Notes: generated by a model from the sequence alone, not told the origin. A stretch of 64,000 nucleotides of DNA from Azorinus chamasolen (GCA_963576725.1 OY755236.1:70650379-70714378), one strand, 5' to 3'; counted from the stretch's first letter, positions 55,291 to 64,000 are shown. Numbers and translations are program-made.

Positions 55291-56431
55291 TTTCCAATAT
55301 TAAACCAAAGCCGTAAAACAGACGTATTGCGACCTTATCTGTAAGGCATATACTTCACGTGAAGACCCTTTTAGTACATGACGGCCAAGATAGCCATATC
55401 TCAGTGTTTAAACATGTGTCTCTCAAAGACACATGGCGATTGTTAATGTGCGATTATCCTGTTTCAAGTGGGGATGTACTAAAGCTTTCTGCATGACTTT
55501 CACCCTGCACTAAGCTGCCACCTGTCGCCAAGATTGATATTAATACTAAATTAAACGTCAGTTTAAAGGGGCTTTACTGTATTGGTTTATACAAGAAGAA
55601 GATTTGCTTATAATTCCTAATAGCTTCTTGATTTTAAACTCAAAAACTATTTTGCTTAGGGTTTAAAGTGGGTTTGCTTTGCAGATAGACTGAAAGGAAG
55701 GCAATTAAGCTTACTTTTGTAAGTATAAACAAATTATATTTCACACAGAATTTCGAAGAAAATTAATCTGGATTTTCAAAAATGTGAGTTACAAAAAATA
55801 CGTCCGTGGAGTTTTACATCTCCTATTCATGAAGAACTATTTATACCTTCTTTAAACGAGCTCAGTTATTGTAAGGTGTCGATAGAGAAAAAAACACTGC
55901 CGTCAAGCGCACGCGAAAAATGGCCTAAAACTCCCTACACATGTACTAGTAAAATTGACTAATATTCCTTTCACACGCTCTAGTAAAATAAATTAATACT
56001 CCCTACACACGCGCCAGTAAAATAAATTAACACTCCCTACACACGTGCTAGTAATATGGACTAACACTCCCCTCACACGAGCAAATAAAATGGACTAATA
56101 CTCCCTACAAAGTATCATGACAGGGATCATGTATTAATTAAACGTTAGAACATTTCCTACACATCAGCTAAACACTTTCAAACAGTTTTGATCCAATGAG
56201 TAATTCAGTATATTATCAGTATTCAAACTGTTTGACAACTCTGACTTTGGTTGCAAGTAAATATTGAAGAATGTTCTACTTTGAAACCTTTACGGACTAT
56301 AATTCATTTAGCTACGAGAGGGCTGTGATAAGAATGAAGAAACCATGTAATAGCCGTTACGATTTGCCACCAGAAATGCCTGAAGTTTGTATTATCTGTA
56401 CCATTGACAAGTCAGTGTTAGAACGGCGGCC
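55291..56431. promoter_or_regulatory. Shared upstream region of two divergent Ly6 genes
   Basis: 1.14 kb separate the minus-strand ATG at 55290 from the plus-strand ATG at 56432. It holds a partial family C MITE (55486-55582) and a 34-bp tandem array (55931-56110). No clear TATA box was identified, so the promoter role is inferred from gene orientation only. Confidence 0.45.
55931..56110. repeat. 34-bp degenerate tandem repeat, about 6 units
   Basis: CTCCCTACACAC followed by GCTAGTAAAATAAATTAA recurs about every 34 bases (55931, 55965, 55999, 56033, about 56066, 56101). Confidence 0.85.
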
Positions 56432-56483
56432 ATGGATCATTTCATTGTCCTGTTTGTGGTCTGCTTTGGTACCATTCGTTCAA
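56432..56483 (+). CDS. Divergent Ly6 gene exon 1, signal peptide
   Basis: ATG then a hydrophobic core (FIVLFVVCFG); 52 bases, phase 1, donor A|GTATGT. Chosen over an upstream in-frame-looking ATG because it gives both a signal peptide and the phase exon 2 needs. Confidence 0.75.
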
Positions 56484-56953
56484 GTATGTGTGTGTGTGTT
56501 TCTTGCATATTTTAGTATTTGTTAGTCCTGTGTTTGTTCCATGAATTAAGTGATTAGCCATTACAACGCTGAATTTACAAATTGATTATTCCAAAATACA
56601 AACAGTTCAGGCTTATGGTGAATATTTAGAGGTTCTTCTAAAGGCAAGTATTACAGGACAAACAGTGCAGACCCAGAATAAAGGATCCACTAGGATCCCT
56701 CTCATCTGGGTTGCACTGTTGGCAATTGACATTAGTGACTCGTGTTCGGCACTGTAAGCATTAACCCCAGTGCAAACAAAGAAGACTCCTATTGGATCAG
56801 TTTGGTCACATTATGCTGTCTGACTATGGTATGGTATAGTTATGATTCTACAGTTTATATCAAGGCTACTACTTTGTTCAGACACCAATATAAGAATCAG
56901 TTAATTAATATTCGTCCAGTAATTATCGTTACATGTAATTTTATTTTATTTTT

Positions 56954-56985
<32 letters not shown>

Positions 56986-58734
56986 TTATTTATTTATTTT
57001 TTGGGGGGGGGGTGTTTTTTTGCGGCGGGGGGGGGGGGGGGTGTATATTGTCACCTTATTGTGTTCTTCCATTGTTTACCTTGTTTGGTTCTCTTGTATG
57101 TTCTAAGAGCTCAGTCATCACTCTTTTCTCTATATTCGCTAATAAATTTAAGTGTGCATGTATATTGCAAATTCTTGTTTATGTTATTTTGCTTTATCTA
57201 TATCTTTCGATTCTAGTTTGGTTTCATTATTTATAGTACATTTTGCCCCCTTGTACATCTAAGTGGTAGTTATAATGTCATGGTGCTCAATGCGTCTGTC
57301 GATTTGTCCACCGTCCATACGCTCGTTATCCAATTCAGGTCCACCCAACAACTCCATCGTGTCTTGTTCAAATGATTATTAACAAATATAGTCCATAACC
57401 CGAACGCGTGTCGCGCATATGGCCCCATATATCTAAGGTCGTGGTCACAGCAGATGATTATATGCTTATTTGTTCAGTTTCGTCTCCGCTCAATAATTCT
57501 GCTATGCATGGTGCGATTTTAAAATTACCATATGTTGAAGGTGATACTCCTGATCAATAGCACAGGTGCAAGGCGCATGACCATTTCATAAATACTACTA
57601 ACAAACATCTTTAAATACATATAGACATCATGCTTTTGACAGAAAAAAAGTTTTGATTTTTTCGTACATAGTACTTGTATAGAGGTCCAGATTAGATGAG
57701 TGAATTAAAATATTTTCAAGAATAACTTCTTTATTTTTTTCAACCAAATGCTATTTTGTGACCACTCTTTAGAAACGTCTCAAAGAGACGATTCTAAAGA
57801 ATGGACACAACATAGGGTTTGGTGGAGAAAGACGATTTTAGTATTTGGATACGCGCTTTTATCTGTGGCTATTCTTGTAGTAGATGGTCGGCGATGCTTT
57901 GAATGTTCCGATGTGCCACTACCCAGAGACTGTTCAAAAGTGACTACATGTGGAATAGAAGAGGTAAGAGATGAACTGTCAATTAGGTATCACGGCGCTG
58001 TGTCACAGTCTATGTGAGTGTTGAATCACTAATGATGATAGTGAATGATAACACGCTGATTTCGGGTAAGCAATAAAAGGTGTCGAAACTTACTTTAATT
58101 TCTTTGGAGAGATTTTCTTTTCTCTTTACAATCCAACATTTACCAACTCCCGTTTATCTCATACACCTGTAGCGGATCAGCTGGTGCCTATAGGACGTGT
58201 TGCATACCGGATCAGCCGGTGCATATAGGACGTGTTGCATACCGGATCAGCCGATGCATATAGGACGTATTACTATGGGCGAATCTGTGATTACCTTTGT
58301 AAACAATTTGGATCCAGATGAGATCTTCTGACACTTACAGCAGATGACAATAAATGCAGACGAGGAAAACTAGTTAGCATCAAAATGGTTAATAATATAG
58401 TTCTCGAACAAAATGCTCTAATTTATAATATTCATGATGGCATTATTTCTTACATTAATATTTATGAAGTAAAAAGGTTAAAACTAAAAGTAAGATACTA
58501 GAGCTGTGGTGGTGTATTTGTTGGCTACTTAACCGTTCGTCTTCAAAAGTGCCGTCTGCTGCAGTTGACGCCGATTTCTTCGCAATGACGGTAACAAATT
58601 TGCTCAAAGGATGTAAAGTGCAAAGAACTGCGGTGTCGTATCTTTTTCTTTCACTATTACAGAGTTGCTATACCGAGGCGATCGTAAAGACAAGCGGAGT
58701 GACAGTGTACAATACCGGGTGCATGCCAACGATT
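56432..58734 (+). CDS. Divergent Ly6/uPAR-domain paralogue, first three exons (3' part not found)
   Basis: Exons 56432-56483, 57884-57963 and 58663-58734 join in frame. They give a signal peptide (MDHFIVLFVVCFGTIRS), a first finger (GRRCFECSDVPLPRDCSKVT) and a second finger (SCYTEAIVKTSGVTVYNTGC). Exons 2 and 3 are 80 and 72 bases, exactly as in the minus-strand Ly6-lectin gene, and very similar in sequence, so the two genes are inverted duplicates. A fourth exon with the closing CC(x)nFCN box was not seen before 64 kb. It is either outside the window, lost, or beyond the virus-like block. Whether this gene also had a lectin domain is unknown. Confidence 0.8.
56658..56735. repeat. Family A' MITE hairpin
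   Basis: ACAAACAGTGCAGACCCAG and CTGGGTTGCACTGTTGGC arms with GGATCCACTAGGATCC at the apex. Confidence 0.78.
56940..57041. repeat. TTTA microsatellite, poly-T, then two poly-G runs
   Basis: (TTTA)n of about 60 bases, TTTTTT, about 10 G, TGTTTTTTTGCGGC, then about 13 G. Confidence 0.92.
57753..57870. repeat. Family I repeat (copy 3)
   Basis: GTGACCACTCTTTAGAAACG / AGACGATTCTAAAGAATGG palindrome then CACAACATAGGGTTTGGTGG. It ends about 14 bases before exon 2 of the divergent Ly6 gene. Confidence 0.85.
57884..57963 (+). CDS. Divergent Ly6 gene exon 2
   Basis: Acceptor TTCTTGTAGTAG, donor GAG|GTAAGA. CFECSDVPLPRDC, then TTCGIEE. The upstream sequence that stays open is a family I repeat, not exon. 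Confidence 0.87.
58173..58275. repeat. 35-bp tandem repeat, 3 copies
   Basis: CGGATCAGCYGGTGCMTATA then GGACGTGTTGCATAC repeats at 58173, 58208 and 58243. Confidence 0.92.
58663..58734 (+). CDS. Divergent Ly6 gene exon 3
   Basis: Acceptor TTTCACTATTACAG, donor ATT|GTAAGT, 72 bases in phase 0. SCYTEAIVKTSGVTVYNTGC then MPTI. Confidence 0.88.
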
Positions 58735-58770
58735 GTAAGTGATGCTTTAACTCATCTATTGCCATATAAT

Positions 58771-58997
58771 ATAACCCTTTCCTCCATAAATACGCCTTTC
58801 TACGGCCCTGTAACAGTCACTTCTTGAAACCATTGTGATAAATAGAGCATTTGCTCCTATAGGAGCAAATGCTCTATTTATCACATTGGTTTCAAACTAA
58901 AAATTCTAAAAAATTCCTTTTCTCTAGTTAATGCTCCTTTTCGGTAGATTTTTTCAAAGAGGCTGTATCTAATATAGCCTATGAGGGAATGGGTTAA
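58771..58997. repeat. Family B MITE, near full length
   Basis: It starts ATAACCCTTTCCTCC and ends GAATGGGTTAA. The hairpin at 58825-58895 has apex GCTCCTATAGGAGC and a single arm mismatch (CACATTGG). It lies 37 bases after exon 3 of the divergent Ly6 gene. Confidence 0.92.
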
Positions 58998-59760
58998 GGC
59001 GAACCCGTCCAGACCTTACTTTGGAACTCATCATTTTTTCTGATCAGGGTCTGTTCTGTTTACTGATGAAATACTATTGATCTGATTATATAGATGCAGT
59101 TTCTGCCATGAACTAATATATATGTAAAAGTGATTATACAGTTACAGTTTCTGCTGTGACCAAACGGATGCATGCAAACGCTTTAAAGCGATGGTTTAAC
59201 CCTTTACCTGGTACAGACGCCTTTTACATGCATTTGCATGAAATGATATACATGAAAATATGATTCAACTTTTCTACAGTTTCTGCCATGGCCATGTAAG
59301 CAATGTTATATATCACTCGGAATACTGTATTCTAAAAAATGCACATTGATTTATCTGAAAATAATATAATAGTTACAGATGCTTAATTCTTTCCTCCTTA
59401 TAAGCGTCTTTCACGCATTTGAAAGATCAGGCGGCTCATATAGGAACCGTTTGATCAGGGTCTGTTTATGAAATGATATCCATCTGATACTAAGTTTCTG
59501 TCATGATAAAACATACCGTGTTTTATAGTACCGTTAAGGTATTTCCTTTCAAAGTTGACCTTAATATTAAAAAATGATTAAATCTATATTTTTAACAATT
59601 TTCAGCAATTATTATGTCTCCCCAGTATACTAGGGAGATATTTTGTTTTTGTGCGTGGCGTACGTCTGTCCGTCCGTCAGTCTATCCGATTTTAATTTGT
59701 CCACATGTTCAGGTTGTAACTTGTCATATTATTTATCTCCAGCAGAAATGTCTTAATACT
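58998..59760. other. Repeat-rich intron or spacer, no gene seen
   Basis: Fragments of family A (about 59040-59110 and 59400-59480) and a mollusc interspersed repeat starting ATTATGTCTCCCCAGTATAC (about 59612) with CTGTCCGTCCGTC are present. No exon was found. Confidence 0.6.
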
Positions 59761-59812
59761 ACATATGGGTCGGTTTGGAGGCAATGATTGACAGGTGACA
59801 AGCCCCGCCCCC

Positions 59813-59930
59813 TGTGACGTCACAGCGTCTCCGCGTCATCCACGCCACGTAACAGCGAGTCACGCTTAGCCCCTCCCCTTAGAAGGGATGAGTCAGGGGG
59901 CGAGTCATCGTCTATATATAGTAACGGAGC
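59813..59930 (+). promoter_or_regulatory. TATA-type promoter block with CRE- and AP-1-like sites
   Basis: TGTGACGTCACA palindrome (59813-59824), GAGTCAC (59857), TGAGTCA (59889-59895), CGAGTCA (59901-59907), then TATATATA (59913-59920). The sites are packed within 110 bases upstream of the TATA box. This is motif reading only; the downstream gene on the plus strand was not identified. Confidence 0.6.
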
Positions 59931-59939
59931 GTGAGAACG

Positions 59940-60375
59940 GTCATTCGTTTTTTTCGCGTCAACGACGCGGTACGGAAAAATTCCAGCCGGAAATGTCCCG
60001 ACCATATCGAGAGAAAAATATGCCACGTCCGCTACCTGGCACGGAAAATTTCAATTACATCCTAACCCTTTTCTAAAGAAACGTACGTTAACGGTACCTT
60101 TCCGACGTAGACGGAAAATTACCAGCCTCCGCCGGAAATGCTATAGCCTTTTATAGAAAAGACGCTAACGGTACTGGCCATCGCCACGTTTACGTCGGAA
60201 ACCGTACATCCGTATACGGAAAAGGACGCTATTTTTCCCGCCAACGCCGTCCACGGTTATAAGTACCGACGCCCAGATACCTTTTTTACTCATCTCGATT
60301 TTGACGCCCGCGTCGAGCGTACTCTAAACGGATAGTTCTTTTCGGAATAAATATCCAGCAGACGACAGAAAAAAG
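59940..60375 (+). other. Putative non-coding leader ending in a strong splice donor
   Basis: The stretch starts about 25 bases past the TATA box and ends GACAGAAAAAAG|GTAAGTAAA at 60375/60376. The motif ACGGAAAATT...CCGGAAATG recurs about 136 bases apart (59972 and 60108). An AATAAA lies at 60346-60351. It could be a spliced 5' leader or part of a terminal repeat of the virus-like element. Confidence 0.4.
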
Positions 60376-60376
60376 G

Positions 60377-61740
60377 TAAGTAAACCGTCGTTCTCTCTCC
60401 TTTCCTTTATACCTTACGGACGAATCTACTATAATAGCCAGTCTTTATAGGGTGGATCTAGACCTAACACCCCTTCTCTTTCGGGTCTACGTCGCTTGGC
60501 ACGTCCGTAACCTAATCGTCGAAACTAAAACGAAAATCCAACTTAGATGCTCTTAAATAGACGATCGTCACTAACAGCAGACCGCATTTTCCCCGTTCAG
60601 CGAAAGGGCAGCTACGCGATTAACTAACCGTAGCCATGGCGAATGTTTACATTCCGATTGAACCCTTAACCTACACTTTTTACCTCTTTTCCGTTTTTAA
60701 AACCTAGAACTCGAAACGTGATTCAATCGTCCGTAGAAAAATTCGTCGTTTCTCGAAAAAGGTATCATCATTTATTTTAAAATACCAGTGGCAATTAGTT
60801 TGGAAACTATTCTCTTTTTTCTCTTTCAAATCGCTAAAGTTGTATTACCGTCGAAGTAGAAAAAGTACGATATCCAGCGCTGGCGGCGTAACTCTACCTC
60901 TCACCAGAATCTATACCGAGTTCGCCATCCCTTCACCTTTATACCTCTAGAAAATGACAAAGGCACCGACGTTTAGCTAAAGCATTAAACCAACAACGCC
61001 GAGTCGGGAAAATCTTTCACGTCGTGATAAAAGGTTTCTGCTAAAGATCGAGATTTTCGAAGCAGTACCAACCTTATACGTAAAAGTAGCCTATTTAAGA
61101 GAGGGTTGACTGTTCTGTCTATCGCGAAAAACCGCTTTGACTCCGTCAGATAAGGACAATCAGACTTTTAACTGCGAGTCCACGCGAACTATATCCAATG
61201 CCTTCATATACCGAATAATGTACCCGAATACATATATTTCGACGCGACATATATCGCAGAACTAACCCTTATACTTTAACCGAAGTGATTAGACTTAAAT
61301 GTACCGTTTAATGTGAATCTACGCTATTCACCTTGGCCTTAAAATCAACAGATAAAAGGTCTAAGCAGCCCGAGGAAGTATATCCGTTGCGTACATAAAT
61401 AACCATTATCCTGCTAAAAACATCGATTCCGAGGAAAATAGTTTAGATTCAAATCCTCTCATCTGGAATTTAGACGTTTGCTAGAGCGGAAGCCGATCAG
61501 AAGCCAAACCCTCCTATGTTCCCTCGAAATGATAATAAATACAAGAGGACATTTTCAAAACGGTCATCGCTAGTAACGCGCAGCGAAGAATGTAGCCAAC
61601 TTTGTAAATACTGTCAAACCCTCGTATATCGAAGATATATTAAATTAACTACACTATATTGGCTTATCCAAATTTACGTTTTACACTTACAGTAATACCT
61701 ATCTTAAAGAAATTATTAAAAGAAGATAAGTTTTAAGACG
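60377..61740. other. CpG-rich stretch without a recognisable gene or host repeat
   Basis: 1.36 kb has no substantial open frame on either strand and no hairpin MITE, unlike every other stretch of this length in the window. CG dinucleotides are frequent. It lies between the promoter-like block and the ATPase and is probably part of the same foreign-looking segment. Confidence 0.5.
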
Positions 61741-61867
61741 GACACCTAACGCAAAAATTAACGCAATGTGTTTGACTATCCTTGACCATGTCACTGATGG
61801 ATTTGCTGACCTTAATCCCATCTAATTCAAAAATTGTCTTCGTAACCCAGAGTCTCATCTGGATCCA

Positions 61868-62015
61868 AGAGGGAGAGAGAGACAGAGACAGAGAGAGACA
61901 GAGAGAGACAGACATACTGACATACACAACTACAGACATATAAAAGACAGACAGACGAAAAGACAGACAGACAGACATACACAAGGGCACACTGTCAGAG
62001 ACAGACAGACAAAAA
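61868..62015. repeat. GACAGA/GAGACA microsatellite
   Basis: GAGAGAGAGACAGAGACAG running into GACAGACAGACA, about 150 bases, just 3' of the ATPase gene in its sense. Confidence 0.92.
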
Positions 62016-62096
62016 AAAATAAAAAAAAATAAACATAGGGGGACATGATGAGATGAAAAGAGAACAAATACCATTTCATTTTCCAATCCATCAAAT

Positions 62097-62305
62097 TTTA
62101 TTTCATTCGTTTACATAAGTCAAAAATGGCAACTGCAACAAAATCGCTGAGTGCGTTCTTCTACTGTGCTTTCTAGTATACGTTGGGAAGCTTCTCTATA
62201 GTCTCTTCTAAACTGACAATTCGCTGACAATAGCGAACTCGTCATCGTATTTCACTATGTTATTACGCGAACAATTGTCACATTCGCTGAGTATCTAGTT
62301 TGTTT
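62097..62305 (-). terminator. Putative 3' UTR and poly-A signal of the ATPase
   Basis: AATAAA (minus strand, 62102-62097) lies about 200 bases past the stop. This is weak evidence: the hexamer is frequent in AT-rich DNA. Confidence 0.35.
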
Positions 62306-63620
62306 CTACCATCCGTACGCCGGAATTCCGGGAGGCCTCATCGAAAAGTCAGGTTCGGGTACTGTTGCGGCTGGTCTCTCCTTAACGACTCTTCGGTGAT
62401 TCCGCGCTGAAGCCGTCAACTTTCTTTGACCTTTGACTAATGATCTGGCCATTTCTATATCTTGGGCGATGGGCGTTACCCAAGGGATGACCCGTTGACC
62501 TTCGTCCTTCCCTCGGCCGTAACCGGTTTGGGGGTCTTCCACGATATAGTGACCTTTGTGATTCGGTCGCACTTTTCCTTCCGCCATTCTTCGAAAATGC
62601 CTCGTCCACTTTTCCACCTCGGAGAACCGTTGAACGGAACCGGTTTCGTCTTCCTCGTCCGCCTCTCTTTCTAATCCTTCACCGAGGATTTCGTCCTCGG
62701 TATCGTCGGATTCCGCGATGTCTTCATCCAAATTCCTTTCATCGTCCGAATCGCTGTTACTGTCGTCATCAGCTGAGGTACCTTCTTTTTTCATCGGACA
62801 CCACGTTTGGACGTGCGCTCGCAAGTGACGTATATTCGATAGAATCGATCCGCAATGGTCGCACGTGATCCCCATGTCGCTCCGAGTAAGGAGGTCCGTA
62901 GGCGCCAATGATTGACGATTATTTACGGGTTGGCAGGTAACTTTCGACGGGTCGATGGAGTCCGTTTTTTGGACCTTAACTTCGGTCGTCTCTCTTATAT
63001 CTTCCAGTACATTGGCTCGCATACGCGAGCGTTCGAGCGTGTTCGGTTTCAAATCGATCAACAAGTAACCGTACGGCTGCCCGACGGCTTCTTCGAAATG
63101 ACGTAACAGATGTCGAGAGTTACCCGGGTACATTTGTCTGGCCAGGGTCATGACTTGTTGTCTGTCTACGGGATTGTTAAATAGCACTAGGTAATGGCAG
63201 TTTCTTCTCTGGGTCGGGTCCTTACTATAGTAAAGGTTCTGATTGAGAGCGATGACGGATAAATTTCTGTGGTGACTGCCTTCGGTGAACAGGTCCGTGA
63301 CTCTCGGGTCTTTGGCCGATTCGGTAGCCATGTCGTCCAAAACGATGAGGTTGTTGACGCGAGGGTCTAGAAATTCGTCACTGTCTAGGTTTAAAGGAAC
63401 GCCTCGTATAAACTCAACTTTCGGGTAAACGGTTCTCCGTATGACGTCGTACAAAGGCTGCCATCGTTTGTATAACCAGATGATACGTTGAGGCGTGGGT
63501 TGTATCTTGTCCGAATTTTGTAGCAGTTGGGACAGAAAAAAAGTTTTGCCGCAGGAGGTTGGCCCGCTGACGATACACGTAAATGGGTGTTGAAAGGTAA
63601 ACGCTTGTTGTTGCTGCTGT

Positions 63621-63652
<32 letters not shown>

Positions 63653-63656
63653 TTGT

Positions 63657-63691
<35 letters not shown>

Positions 63692-63713
63692 TTGCTGTTG
63701 TTGTTGCCGTTGT

Positions 63714-63746
<33 letters not shown>

Positions 63747-63985
63747 CGTTGTTGTTGTTGCTGTTGCAGTTGTTGTTGTTGCAGTTGTTGTTATTGCAGT
63801 TGTTGTTGTTGTTGCTGTTGTTGTTGTTGCCGTTGTAATTGCTGTTGTTGTTGTTGTTGTTGCTCTTGTTGTTGTTGCTGCTGCTGTTCCTTATCGTCAA
63901 ATATGTCGTTGTGTTTATGTTTCCGGTGTCGTTTCAAACTGTCCAACCAGGTATAGGACTTGTCGCAAAGATTACAACGATGCAT
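62306..63985 (-). pseudogene. A32/FtsK-HerA-type DNA-packaging ATPase with zinc fingers (Polinton/adintovirus-like), one stop in a Gln tract
   Basis: The frame begins at ATG 63985, but stays open to the window edge, so the true start may lie upstream. An N-terminal C2H2 finger (CNLCDKSYTWLDSLKRHRKH) is followed by a long CAA/CAG glutamine tract (about 63600-63880). The ATPase comes next, with Walker A GPTSCGKT (63542-63565), Walker B LIVLDD (63332-63349) and an A32-like Gln motif (SVIALNQNLY). After it come an acidic DSNSDSDDE region and a C2HC finger (CDHCGSILSNIRHLRAH). These ATPases pump DNA into virions in Polinton-type viruses. One codon of the tract (63791-63793) is TAA where neighbours are CAA, which cuts the frame at codon 65. 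Downstream of it the frame is open to the stop at 62306. A candidate AATAAA is at 62097-62102. The copy may be a dead insertion or may be translated from within the tract. The element type is inferred from this one gene. Confidence 0.75.
63600..63885. repeat. CAA/CAG (TTG/CTG) trinucleotide tract within the ATPase gene
   Basis: About 95 triplets, nearly all TTG or CTG on the plus strand, with a few CAG and CCG and one TTA at 63791. On the coding strand this is polyglutamine with rare Leu/Arg. Other frames read poly-Asn or poly-Leu by chance. Confidence 0.95.
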
Positions 63986-64000
63986 GATTCGATTCCCTTT

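Noticed and set aside
57748..57883. N-terminal extension MLFCDHSLETSQ... in front of the divergent Ly6 exon
   Set aside because: The sequence is a family I repeat also present at 39852 and 14192. A proper signal-peptide exon in the right phase exists at 56432.
59640..60376. LTR of a retrotransposon (TATA box, AATAAA)
   Set aside because: I found no TG...CA ends, primer-binding site, polypurine tract, or gag/pol frame within reach, so the LTR reading is not supported.
63391..63900. Poly-Asn protein (minus) and poly-Leu protein (plus, 63527-63838)
   Set aside because: These are other frames of the CAA/CAG tract. The ATPase frame has zinc-finger and Walker motifs on both sides.

Overview
The window is AT-rich, intron-rich animal nuclear DNA. 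It probably comes from a bivalve mollusc, judging by spliced genes with GT-AG introns, a very high density of hairpin-type miniature transposons ending in TTAACCC/GGGTTAA, tandem-core elements opening with ACAAGAGGGCC, and a mollusc-type SINE head (GAGTGAGTGAGTTGGGTTTT). The species cannot be fixed from sequence alone. No bacterial operon, CRISPR array or confident tRNA/rRNA was seen.

Region 1 (1.36-31.8 kb, minus strand) is one gene of the FAM234 (formerly ITFG3) family. I joined 12 exons by hand. Every junction has GT/AG ends and the phases agree across all 11 introns, giving a 585-residue type II membrane protein with DxDGDG-type propeller repeats. Its introns are filled with repeats: a 4.38-kb element with 31-bp perfect inverted ends and a 7-bp target duplication (7286-11665), a nine-unit tandem-core element only about 9 bp from a 3' splice site (23622-25279), and dozens of hairpin MITEs.

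Region 2 (31.8-37.5 kb) is intergenic. It holds a decayed non-LTR reverse transcriptase fragment, microsatellites and poly-G tracts.

Region 3 (37.5-59 kb) is a lectin/Ly6 cluster. A minus-strand gene (55290 down to 41182) has nine phase-consistent exons encoding a 397-residue secreted protein: signal peptide, two Ly6/uPAR three-finger domains (three exons each), a Thr-rich stalk and a C-type lectin domain with a QPD motif. Downstream on the same strand lies a second C-type lectin cassette (40198-37532), either a separate gene or an alternative 3' end. Head-to-head with the first gene is a plus-strand paralogue (56432 onward) with identical sizes for exons 2 and 3; its later exons were not found. 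Intron 7 of the main gene is a 3.5-kb, 54-bp-unit minisatellite that begins at the splice donor of the stalk exon and copies a donor-like sequence into nearly every unit.

Region 4 (59.8-64 kb) differs in composition, being CpG-rich with few host repeats. It carries a TATA promoter-like block with a strong splice donor (59.81-60.38 kb) and, on the minus strand at the window edge, an A32/FtsK-HerA-type DNA-packaging ATPase fused to zinc fingers through a glutamine tract. This looks like part of an integrated Polinton/adintovirus-like element. One in-frame stop interrupts the glutamine tract.

The best candidates for something undescribed are the Ly6-Ly6-lectin architecture and its divergent paralogue, the donor-seeded minisatellite inside it, and the shared GCTCCTNNAGGAGC apex of otherwise unrelated hairpin MITE families.
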